A program made the translations under genes and the position numbers. Under the pieces are notes generated by a model. It was not told the DNA's origin and did not search any database. It saw nothing but the letters and a program-made list of their open reading frames with translations. Positions 1 to 5,528 of a stretch of DNA of 6,007 nt are shown piece after piece (within the stretch, counting starts at the first letter, position 1; the number at the start of each line of letters is the position of its first letter). Location of the stretch: contig CAIQND010000850.1 of the NCBI GenBank assembly GCA_903873045.1, forward strand, positions 1 through 6,007, read 5' to 3'. Origin of the DNA: an uncultured Methylococcaceae bacterium. GTDB lineage: Bacteria > Pseudomonadota > Gammaproteobacteria > Methylococcales > Methylomonadaceae.

Positions 1-348
1 GGACAAATGAAGCTGGATTATTTACAGTTTTTGGAGCTTGAATCGTTTACCCGTTTTGGTCAGCGCCTGGAAGCGTCGATGGAAGCGCGAATTAAACGCG
101 GACGGCTGTTACGGGAAATACTGAAACAGGATCGACTGGCACCACTGAGCAGTCTTTTTCAATTGGCTTGGTTGACCGCTTTTAATGCAGGTTTTTTTAA
201 TAACGCAGAGCTTAAAGATATTCCGGCTTGTCTTGAGCTCATTAATCAGCGCATTAACACCACCGACTTAACGCTGGACAGTCCCGCTGAGCAATGGCAA
301 CAAGCCCTGGGTGATTGGCTTAACCAAGATGTCACGCAGCCTTTATGA
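1..348 (+). CDS. atpA: F-type ATPase subunit alpha, C-terminal end (partial, N-ATPase type)
   Basis: The frame is open from base 1 and the gene starts upstream of the window; the ATG at position 7 is internal. The residues around LELESFTRFG and RIKRGRLLREILKQ match the C-terminal helical domain of F1 alpha subunits, where the usual form is LRLDLAQYRELxAFAQFG followed by a basic helix and a KQ..(Y/F)xPL segment. The FLELESFTRFG wording and the short tail fit the alpha subunit of the alternative N-ATPase better than the housekeeping enzyme. Alpha forms the non-catalytic nucleotide sites of the F1 hexamer, on the cytoplasmic side of the membrane. Its stop overlaps the start of atpG (ATGA, 345-348), so the two are translationally coupled. 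The Walker motifs lie outside the window and cannot be checked. The family call is firm and the N-ATPase subtype is likely, helped by the gene downstream. Confidence 0.9.
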   Translation, partial: GQMKLDYLQFLELESFTRFGQRLEASMEARIKRGRLLREILKQDRLAPLSSLFQLAWLTAFNAGFFNNAELKDIPACLELINQRINTTDLTLDSPAEQWQQALGDWLNQDVTQPL

Positions 349-1193
349 GCCAAAGCCGCGAACTGCAATTGCATATCGCTCAAATGGACGAGATACGCAG
401 TATTTTAAATTCAATGAAAAATCTGGCATTGATTGAGATTCATAAGCTGGGGCGTTTTCAAACCCTACAGGGTCAGGCGGTGGCTAATATTGAAAATGCG
501 GCACTGGATTTTCTGGATTTTTACCCGTTACCCGATGCCGATAAAAACGCCACATCGGTGGGTATTCTGGTGGGTGCCGAGCGTGGTTTTTGCGGTGATT
601 TCAACGAAAGCCTGCTTAACATGCTTACGGCAGACACTTATTCCGGTATTATTGCCATCGGTAGCCGACTTGGTAACCGGCTGGCAGATCATCCGCTTCA
701 GATCATCGCATCCATTGCGGGTGCCAATGTTGCAGAAGAAGTCCCCGCTGTCCTTAATCGCCTGCTGGATGCTATCAGCGCATTACCGATTGCCAAGGAC
801 GACATTAATCGGGGGGCTATTGCCGTTCCTGCGCTGCAATTAATGGTTATTTATCACGATAATAGTGCAGGTCAAATGACCAAGCGGCAGATATTTCCTC
901 CTTTTTTCCGGCAACAACCAAGAGCACCAGCTTATGGAAATCCGCCCTTACTTAATCTGGAACCCGGCGAGTTTTTTTCTGATTTGGTTCATCATTACCT
1001 GTTTGCAGTGCTGCATGAGATTTTTTACATTTCACTCATGGCCGAAAATCAGCGTCGTTTACAGCACTTGGAAGGTGCGGTAAAACACCTGGATGATGAA
1101 ACGGTTAATCTGCGCCGAAAATCCCAAATCTATCGTCAGGAAGAAATAACCGAAGAAATTGAAGTTATTTTGTTAAACTCGGAAATTAATTAA
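345..1193 (+). CDS. atpG: F-type ATPase subunit gamma (N-ATPase type)
   Basis: This 282-residue protein is the central rotor shaft that sits inside the alpha3-beta3 ring and couples ATP turnover to ion movement through the c-ring. The N-terminal helix (about residues 4-40) has the EIRSILNSMKNLALIE pattern, corresponding to the IRSIKNTQKITKAME helix of ordinary gamma. Residues 77-87 (GAERGFCGDFN) match the conserved SDRGLCGGLN loop. The C-terminal helix (about 215-277, with AENQRRLQHLEGAVKHL and the QEEITEEI end) forms the other strand of the coiled coil. The divergence from standard gamma, and the position as last gene directly after alpha, match N-ATPase operons, in which atpA and atpG close the cluster and delta is absent (established knowledge). 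The start is fixed by the ATGA overlap with atpA; there is no clear ribosome site, so coupling is expected. Whether the enzyme moves Na+ or H+ depends on the c subunit, which is outside the window. Confidence 0.9.
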   Translation: MSQSRELQLHIAQMDEIRSILNSMKNLALIEIHKLGRFQTLQGQAVANIENAALDFLDFYPLPDADKNATSVGILVGAERGFCGDFNESLLNMLTADTYSGIIAIGSRLGNRLADHPLQIIASIAGANVAEEVPAVLNRLLDAISALPIAKDDINRGAIAVPALQLMVIYHDNSAGQMTKRQIFPPFFRQQPRAPAYGNPPLLNLEPGEFFSDLVHHYLFAVLHEIFYISLMAENQRRLQHLEGAVKHLDDETVNLRRKSQIYRQEEITEEIEVILLNSEIN

Positions 1194-1222
1194 AAAATAA
1201 AGATCACGGTGTACATTAAACA

Positions 1223-2596
1223 ATGGTAAAAAAAATCAAAACGGCGTTTGTTTGCGATCAATGTGGTGCTGATTATCCGCGTTGGGGTGGGCAATGCACC
1301 AGTTGTGGTGAATGGAACACAATTAAGGAAGTCAGACTGGGATCAGCGACCACCGAGCGTAGCAGCCGCAGCGGCTATGCCGGTAGCCGCTCCGAAGTTA
1401 AGTTATTATCCGATGTCAATTTGTCTAAAGCTGAACGTATTTCGACCGGTATTTCAGAATTTGACCGCGTTTTAGGCGGCGGTATTGTCAGCGGCAGTGT
1501 GGTGTTGATTGGCGGTGCGCCGGGGGCAGGGAAGAGCACGCTGTTGTTGCAGGCCATTGCCAATATTGCCGACCGGGCTATCAGTGTACTGTATGTATCC
1601 GGCGAAGAATCGTTGCAACAAATTGCTGAACGGGCACATCGCTTAAAGTTGCCGGCCGCTAAAATGATGATGCTGATGGAAACGTCGGTACAACGTATTT
1701 GTGATGTTTTGGATGATATAAAGCCGCAGATTTTGGTGATAGATTCCATTCAGGTCATGCACACACAAGATACCGATTCTGCACCGGGATCGGTTTCTCA
1801 AGTCAGGGAATCAGCCAGTTACCTGACACAATATGCAAAAAAACATCATGTGTCCATTTTTATGGTCGGGCATGTGACCAAGGATCAATCCTTGGCAGGG
1901 CCGATGACTTTGAGCCATATTGTCGATACCCAGGTAATGTTGGGGTCAACCGATGATGCCCGATTTCGGGTATTAAGAGCCGATAAAAACCGCTTTGGCA
2001 GCGTCGGTGAGTTGGGCTTTTTTGCTATGGACAGTACCGGACTTAAAGAAGTCAAGAATCCTTCGGCCATGTTTTTAAATCGGGCGGAAAAGCCGTCATC
2101 AGGCAGTGTGGTGACGGTGTTATGGGAAGGTACGCGGCCTTTATTGGTAGAGATTCAGGCTTTGGTCACCGAGTGTCAGTACGGCAATCCAAGGCGGTTG
2201 GCGGTCGGATTTGATCAAAACCGTTTGGCCATGTTGCTGGCAGTGCTCTACCGGCACGGTGGTATTTTTACCGCGCAGGATGAAATTTATGCCAATGTTG
2301 TGGGCGGCATAAAAGTTACCGAAACCAGTTCTGATTTAGCGATTGTGGTCGGGATTGTTTCCAGCCTGAAAGATAAAATAATACCGCATGATGTATTCTT
2401 TTTTGGTGAAATTGGTTTAAGTGGAGAAATCAGACCCGTTGCCAATGGTCATGCACGGCTTAATGATGCCGCAAAACACGGCTTTAAAAAAGCCGTCATT
2501 CCCAAAGCCAATGCGCCCAAAACGCCCATTAAGGGCTTGGAAATACATCCCGTGTCGACGCTTTCTGAAGCACTGGATATTCTAGCCGAGATGTAG
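1223..2596 (+). CDS. radA: DNA repair protein RadA (Sms), branch-migration ATPase
   Basis: This is a full-length protein of 457 residues, the normal size. RadA is a RecA-like, DnaB-type ATPase that drives branch migration of recombination intermediates and acts with RecA in repair of breaks and stalled forks. In order it shows: a C4 zinc finger with Cys11, Cys14, Cys25 and Cys28; a RecA-type ATPase core with Walker A GGAPGAGKST (97-106) and Walker B ILVIDS (170-175, Asp174); the RadA-specific KNRFG motif at 255-259; and a C-terminal Lon-protease-like domain (about 290-457) with FFGEIGLSGEIRPV, which is non-proteolytic in this family. No key residue is missing. The start places the zinc finger at the usual distance from the N-terminus, although no good Shine-Dalgarno sequence precedes it. 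It follows atpG by 29 bp on the same strand and may receive read-through from the ATPase operon; functionally the two are unrelated. Confidence 0.97.
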   Translation: MVKKIKTAFVCDQCGADYPRWGGQCTSCGEWNTIKEVRLGSATTERSSRSGYAGSRSEVKLLSDVNLSKAERISTGISEFDRVLGGGIVSGSVVLIGGAPGAGKSTLLLQAIANIADRAISVLYVSGEESLQQIAERAHRLKLPAAKMMMLMETSVQRICDVLDDIKPQILVIDSIQVMHTQDTDSAPGSVSQVRESASYLTQYAKKHHVSIFMVGHVTKDQSLAGPMTLSHIVDTQVMLGSTDDARFRVLRADKNRFGSVGELGFFAMDSTGLKEVKNPSAMFLNRAEKPSSGSVVTVLWEGTRPLLVEIQALVTECQYGNPRRLAVGFDQNRLAMLLAVLYRHGGIFTAQDEIYANVVGGIKVTETSSDLAIVVGIVSSLKDKIIPHDVFFFGEIGLSGEIRPVANGHARLNDAAKHGFKKAVIPKANAPKTPIKGLEIHPVSTLSEALDILAEM

Positions 2597-2634
2597 CCGG
2601 TACACGATAATTGACCAGAGCCCGATAAAATGTG

Positions 2635-2656
2635 GGGCAATCTCTTGTGATTGCCC
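2635..2656 (+). terminator. Possible hairpin terminator after radA
   Basis: An 8-bp perfect inverted repeat, GGGCAATC / GATTGCCC with a 6-nt loop, starts 38 bp after the radA stop and is followed by the AT-rich run TATTAAAAATAT. There is no true U-tract, so it would be a weak intrinsic terminator or simply an mRNA 3'-end stabilising hairpin. The position suits the end of the atp-radA transcript. Confidence 0.4.
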
Positions 2657-2692
2657 TATTAAAAATATCCCTAAAGCCAAGTAGCCTCTATG

Positions 2693-2700
2693 AAGAAATC
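2693..2700. repeat. Target site duplication, left copy
   Basis: AAGAAATC lies immediately outside the left terminal repeat of the 147-bp element and is repeated exactly at 2848-2855. The sequence directly shows the identity; that it arose by insertion is the inference. Confidence 0.7.
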
Positions 2701-2847
2701 GGCTACCAACTTAACATGGGACAGACCTGACAGGTTTTATAAACCTGTCAGGTCTAACTCCAGTATTTTATACTGGTTACAGTGGGTAGCCGACAGGATT
2801 ACCACGAACGGCTTAATTTTAAACTGTCCCACCTTAAGTGGGTAGCC
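2701..2847. mobile_element. MITE-like element, 147 bp, with terminal inverted repeats
   Basis: The left end (2701-2724) and right end (2824-2847) are imperfect inverted repeats matching at 21 of 24 positions. Both outermost ends read GGCTACC inward and both inner ends read GGGACAG. The three mismatches are at repeat positions 8, 15 and 16. The element is bracketed by a perfect 8-bp direct repeat, AAGAAATC, at 2693-2700 and 2848-2855, which is the expected footprint of a target duplication. It is too short to encode a transposase, so it would be a non-autonomous element moved in trans. An 8-bp duplication is compatible with several IS families, among them IS1595, ISL3 and IS66; the ends alone do not decide between them. 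It contains a long palindrome and an extra copy of the end motif, described separately. The reading frame that crosses its right half has no coding character. Confidence 0.75.
2723..2755. repeat. 33-bp perfect palindrome (REP-like)
   Basis: The arms AGACCTGACAGGTTT (2723-2737) and AAACCTGTCAGGTCT (2741-2755) pair perfectly over 15 bp around the 3-nt loop TAT. Palindromes built on ACCTGACAGGT are, to my recollection, dispersed intergenic repeats in many bacterial genomes; this cannot be confirmed from one window. It begins just where the left terminal repeat of the surrounding element ends, so it is either a native part of the element or a small repeat carried in it. In RNA it would form a very stable hairpin in either direction. 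A second, smaller inverted repeat, CCAGTAT / ATACTGG with loop TTT, lies at 2760-2776. Confidence 0.85.
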
Positions 2848-2855
2848 AAGAAATC
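2848..2855. repeat. Target site duplication, right copy
   Basis: AAGAAATC lies immediately outside the right terminal repeat of the 147-bp element and is identical to 2693-2700. Confidence 0.7.
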
Positions 2856-2865
2856 AATGGTAATT

Positions 2866-2968
2866 ATTCAGTCCTCCTCTTTGAAAAGAGGGGTTAGGGG
2901 AGATTTTTTAAATAAATCCTCCTCGACTCTCGCGGTACTCTCCCCCTTTTTCAAAGAGGGAGGTGAAT
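2866..2968. repeat. About 103-bp dispersed-type hairpin repeat
   Basis: The outer sequence ATTCA (2866-2870) pairs with TGAAT (2964-2968). Inside it, the arm CCTCCTCTTTGAAAAGAGG (2873-2891) pairs, with one gap and a few mismatches, with the complement of CCCCCTTTTTCAAAGAGGG (2942-2960). Further imperfect CT/AG-rich blocks lie in the interior (TTAGGGGAGATTT and AAATCCTCC). The CTCTTTGAAAAAGGGG type of repeat is, from general knowledge, a common intergenic palindromic repeat in several bacterial groups. Here its right edge abuts the truncated transposase fragment. It has no coding content. Confidence 0.65.
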
Positions 2969-3094
2969 GCTTACCTTGCAATGGGTTCCATTTTTCAAGC
3001 ATTCTACACGCACAATAATATCGCCATTATCAAGAGTTTCTTGGTCAGTTACCTTAATATTAGGCAGGTTAATAGATGAGAAAAAAGCTGTCAT
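2951..3094 (-). pseudogene. ISL3-family transposase, N-terminal fragment
   Basis: The fragment has 47 codons starting at ATG 3092-3094. It includes SSINLPNIKVTDQE, then DNGDIIVRVE, then GTHCKV. This resembles the N-terminus of ISL3 transposases, in which a short 'LPN(I/V)KV' lead is followed by a beta-strand and the first cysteine of a CxxC zinc-binding region. The frame should continue for about 400 residues, but after GTHCKV it enters the hairpin repeat and stops at 2951-2953, so only about 40 codons are genuine. The DDE catalytic residues are absent and no function is left. No convincing ribosome site precedes the ATG. Confidence 0.55.
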
Positions 3095-3178
3095 TTTTTA
3101 AGAATTGCTTAAAGTGAAGTTTGGCTTATTATACTGATTTTTAATGATTTTATCCTACACGCTAAAGTCAGAAGAGCC
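2969..3178 (-). mobile_element. Truncated ISL3-like insertion sequence, left end
   Basis: Read on the minus strand, the element begins at 3178 with GGCTCTTCTGACTTTAGCG, which fits the GGCTCTT terminal inverted repeat of ISL3-family elements. Sixty bases inside that repeat a transposase-like frame begins with ATG at 3092-3094. The other end and most of the transposase are missing: homology stops at about 2969, where the hairpin repeat begins. With only one end left, the flanking duplication cannot be checked. The family call rests on recognising the terminal repeat, its distance to the start codon and the first residues of the protein together. Confidence 0.6.
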
Positions 3179-3351
3179 ATAAATTTTGCCTGTTACGTCA
3201 GAAGCTACCTTCACGTAGGCGTTTGTTCGATGATATGAAAGCCCTTACGACCTACCTATGCTTCAATAGCAGGGAATACCTGCTCGATTTCATGCTGGAA
3301 GTCTGGTCTTATAAACCGGAAAGTCGAATCGCTTGCTCCCCAGAAAGCTGA
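3166..3351 (+). pseudogene. Unidentified coding remnant, possibly transposase C-terminus
   Basis: A short open stretch carries peptide-like sequence including LFDDMKALTTYLCFNS and EYLLDFMLEVWSY, ending with TGA at 3349-3351. The first codons lie within the end of the ISL3-like element, so any real homology would begin after 3178. There is no suitable start codon with a ribosome site. The wording has the feel of a transposase tail, but I do not recognise a specific family. It may be what is left of the sequence into which the ISL3-like element inserted. A shorter minus-strand frame covers the same bases, so even the strand is uncertain. Confidence 0.25.
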
Positions 3352-3561
3352 AACTGAGTAGGTTTTGGTCATAATGAGAATTGCTGCTCAATTACTGTAT
3401 CAGTGATCTTGGCACTCACTTCAAAAGTGAGATGCAAAATTTGATGGACATGAACTTCCAGTTATTTTAAAAAACCGAAAACTTGACCGTGTGGAGTATA
3501 GACTTAACACAACCGCCCCCTTGGTGAAAATCCAGGCAGGTCGTTATATAAAAAAATCAAT
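3352..3561. other. Non-coding stretch without recognised gene
   Basis: There is no credible gene here. The only local structure seen is the small perfect inverted repeat CTCACTT / AAGTGAG with loop CAA at 3415-3431. It lies about 130 bp beyond the end of the small secreted-protein gene and has no adjacent T-run, so it is not a clear terminator. The frame starting at 3491 overlaps the minus-strand gene and looks non-coding. Confidence 0.5.
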
Positions 3562-3888
3562 TCACTTGGTGCATAAAGATTCAGCCCTCTTACCAACAGG
3601 AGCTATGCTGTTGTCGGCGTTAACATGCCAGCGGAAACGAAGTTGCATACTTTTATTCATCAAAAAAGCTCTTTCAACTTCGTATTGATCCGCTTCCTTA
3701 AAAACCTGCCAGCCCAAATCTCTCTGAGACCTAATTCTGATTTTATCCTTCAATGCTTCGTCAATCGTCAGCTTACCAATACAAGGTGCGTTTTTTACTA
3801 TCTCCTCTACTTTTGTCTCATCTATTTGCGCATTAGCCTTACTAATAACCATAAGCAAGTTCAACAAAATAAAACAAAATAATCTCAT
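3562..3888 (-). CDS. Small secreted/periplasmic protein of unknown function
   Basis: I do not recognise a named family. From the chosen ATG (3886-3888) the protein has 108 residues. The first 20 form a clear Sec signal peptide: MRLFCFILLNLLMVISKANA, a hydrophobic core with an A-N-A cleavage site before Gln21. The mature part, about 88 residues, is charged and soluble-looking. It has two cysteines (Cys36 in NAPCIGKL, Cys106 in ESLCTK) that could form a disulfide in the periplasm. An upstream ATG (3913-3915) would add nine residues (MFLIGQKKT) and remains possible; neither start has a strong ribosome site, and the inner one gives the more standard signal peptide. It lies 43 bp downstream of amt on the same strand and may be co-transcribed with it. 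Codon use and the signal peptide support a real gene; the opposite-strand frame is a shadow. Confidence 0.7.
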   Translation of the reverse strand: MRLFCFILLNLLMVISKANAQIDETKVEEIVKNAPCIGKLTIDEALKDKIRIRSQRDLGWQVFKEADQYEVERAFLMNKSMQLRFRWHVNADNSIAPVGKRAESLCTK

Positions 3889-3931
3889 AGTCTTTTTCTG
3901 CCCAATCAAAAACATTATATTATGTAATTAA

Positions 3932-5215
3932 TTAAAAATTATATCCCTGTTGATCATGCTGATTAATATCCAGCCCACCCGTTTCTGCTTCTTGATTTAC
4001 ACGAATACCGATGAATTTATCAATCAGTTTAAATAATAAATAACTGATCAATCCGCTCCAGAGAATAATGACGGCTATCCCAAATAACTGAATTAGAAGC
4101 TGGTTAAAAATACCTTCTTCACTAATAATGCCGATACCACCAAACCATTCATCAGCAAAGACACCCGTTAACAAGGTCCCAAGAATTCCACTTACTCCAT
4201 GCACTGGAAAAACATCCAAGGCATCATCAATTAAAAGAAATTGTTTGATTAGGTGAATTGAGTAAAAACAGGCAATGCCGGCAATAATACCTATTAATAT
4301 TGCACCAAAGGGTGACACGAAACCGGCACCTGCCGCAATCATCCCCAGTCCAGCGACCATTCCGGTCATCGCACCCAAAACACTGGGTTTGCCAAATTTA
4401 ATCCAGTCCATCACTATCCAGGTAATAGAGGCGGATGAAGCACAAAGATGAGTTGATAACATTGCCATACCAGCAGATCCATTAGCCATCAACGCACTGC
4501 CTGCACTAAACCCATGCCACCCAACCCACAGAATTCCCGCGCCCATGGCAGTCATGGTTAAATTGTGAGGCATTAAGGGCGTTCGAGGAAAACCTTTTCT
4601 CGGGCCTATAATAATAGCTCCGACTAGTGCGGCAATACCGGCGCTACCATGAACAACAATTCCTCCTGCAAAATCCATAACACCCTTTTCGGCTAACCAG
4701 CCATCCCCCCAGATCCAGTGACAAATGGGGACATAAACAAACAACTCCCAAAGAGCACAAAAAAGCAGTAAAGGAAAAAATCTAACTCTTTCCACCAATG
4801 CGCCCACTATCAAAGCGGGTGCAAAAATAGCAAAGGTCATGTGATACATGGCAAATACAGATTCCGGTAAATTACCTACTAACCGGTCTGCATTCATCTC
4901 AAACAAAAACAACTGAGAAACGCCGCCTATAAACGACTGCCAAGAGCCGCCATCTGTCAATGCCAAACTATAACCTGCCGCCGCCCATATCAATGAAATT
5001 AATGAGGTGATGGAAAAACAGGCCATGATCACCGAAAGTACGTTTTTGGTGCGTACCAATCCACCGTAAAATAAAGCCAGCCCCGGTAAGGTCATAAACA
5101 ATACAAGACCCGCCGAAGTCAAAATCCAAGCGGTATCAGCCGAATTCAATTGATCATCGGCAAAAGCAAAAAGGGGAACTCCGTAGAGTGCTATTAACAT
5201 CACTATTTTTCGCAT
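3932..5215 (-). CDS. amtB: Ammonium transporter AmtB
   Basis: This 427-residue Amt/Rh channel is full length compared with E. coli AmtB, and conducts ammonium/ammonia across the inner membrane as a trimer. A signal peptide (cleavage probably after AFA, residue 19) precedes 11 hydrophobic segments. Alignment by eye to mature E. coli AmtB places all main pore residues with exact spacing: Phe128 (F107), Trp169 (W148), Asp181 (D160), twin histidines His189 and His339 (H168, H318), Phe236 (F215) and Ser240 (S219). Two departures stand out: the usual GWFGFNAGS is GWHGFSAGS (232-240), and the outer gate Phe103 is Tyr124. The cytoplasmic tail (GLDINQHDQQGYNF) keeps the GLD..QH core but has Asp where Gly is usual. 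An AGGGA ribosome site (5221-5225) lies 5 nt before the ATG. No glnK is adjacent in the window, although Amt proteins are normally controlled by PII. A porin fragment lies upstream and a small secreted protein downstream. Confidence 0.96.
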   Translation of the reverse strand: MRKIVMLIALYGVPLFAFADDQLNSADTAWILTSAGLVLFMTLPGLALFYGGLVRTKNVLSVIMACFSITSLISLIWAAAGYSLALTDGGSWQSFIGGVSQLFLFEMNADRLVGNLPESVFAMYHMTFAIFAPALIVGALVERVRFFPLLLFCALWELFVYVPICHWIWGDGWLAEKGVMDFAGGIVVHGSAGIAALVGAIIIGPRKGFPRTPLMPHNLTMTAMGAGILWVGWHGFSAGSALMANGSAGMAMLSTHLCASSASITWIVMDWIKFGKPSVLGAMTGMVAGLGMIAAGAGFVSPFGAILIGIIAGIACFYSIHLIKQFLLIDDALDVFPVHGVSGILGTLLTGVFADEWFGGIGIISEEGIFNQLLIQLFGIAVIILWSGLISYLLFKLIDKFIGIRVNQEAETGGLDINQHDQQGYNF

Positions 5216-5220
5216 AATCT

Positions 5221-5225
5221 TCCCT
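5221..5225 (-). promoter_or_regulatory. Ribosome binding site of amtB
   Basis: AGGGA on the minus strand lies 5 nt before the ATG of amtB. It supports the start that gives a proper signal peptide. Confidence 0.7.
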
Positions 5226-5369
5226 GCACTTAATTATTGGCTATTGGAAAAAATAATTACCCGATAAAGGGGAAATTATCAATTTGTCGTGGCAAAAGTG
5301 AAAAATACTCGTTAACCTAGCTATTGGTGGGTCAAAGATTAATACAATGCATCCGATATCGAGTCAATA

Positions 5370-5402
5370 CTATCTAATGATAACTTGATTTTATCATGAT
5401 AG
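5370..5402. repeat. Interrupted 12-bp inverted repeat upstream of amtB
   Basis: CTATC (5370-5374) plus ATGATAA (5377-5383) pairs with TTATCAT (5391-5397) plus GATAG (5398-5402), with two unpaired bases on the left arm and a 7-nt loop. It lies 155 bp upstream of the amtB start. It could be a weak transcript hairpin between the two genes or a binding site for a dimeric regulator. It has no U-tract. Confidence 0.45.
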
Positions 5403-5528
5403 CTAACACTAGAAACTTATGTAACACCTTGGTTTTTTGAAGTTATTGTTGCTAACGAATGTCGGATAGGTTTTAAAATGTGAAAGGGATAAGGATTTTG
5501 AACATTTTACCTTTTTATTTATGATTGT

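Larger units (their letters stand above)
5216..5528. other. Intergenic region upstream of amtB
   Basis: This stretch of 313 bp must hold the amtB promoter if amtB is transcribed on its own. I see no convincing sigma-54 site (TGGCAC-N5-TTGCA) on the minus strand and only weak sigma-70-like hexamers (for example GATAAT at 5275-5280 read on the minus strand, without a good -35 box). Two hairpin-forming stretches are present: 5370-5402, and a loose inverted repeat at 5468-5481 / 5502-5512 (AGGT...AAAATGT with ACATTTTACCT) that lies 17 bp beyond the stop of the porin fragment. No open frame of note occurs. Confidence 0.6.

Noticed and set aside
433..843. 136-codon frame inside atpG
   Set aside because: Shadow frame of a well-supported gene; its tryptophan- and arginine-rich translation has no family resemblance.
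1375..1749. 124-codon minus-strand frame inside radA
   Set aside because: Antisense shadow across the Walker A region of radA, without its own start signal.
2478..2496. ACGGCTTT / AAAGCCGT hairpin inside radA
   Set aside because: Perfect 8-bp stem, but within the Lon-like domain coding sequence and followed by no T-run, so not a terminator.
2701..2968. Possible CRISPR array from the clustered repeats
   Set aside because: The repeats are inverted and of different families, with no regularly spaced direct repeats or spacers.
2782..3018. 78-codon plus-strand open frame between radA and the IS relic
   Set aside because: It runs through the MITE right end and the long hairpin repeat and covers the antisense of the transposase fragment; no domain, start signal or coherent composition.
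3491..3882. Plus-strand frames at 3491-3688 and 3625-3882
   Set aside because: They lie opposite the small secreted-protein gene, which has a signal peptide and better coding character.
5281..5310. Possible sigma-54 promoter around GTGGCAAAAGTG
   Set aside because: It is on the strand opposite to amtB and lacks the TTGC half at the required spacing.
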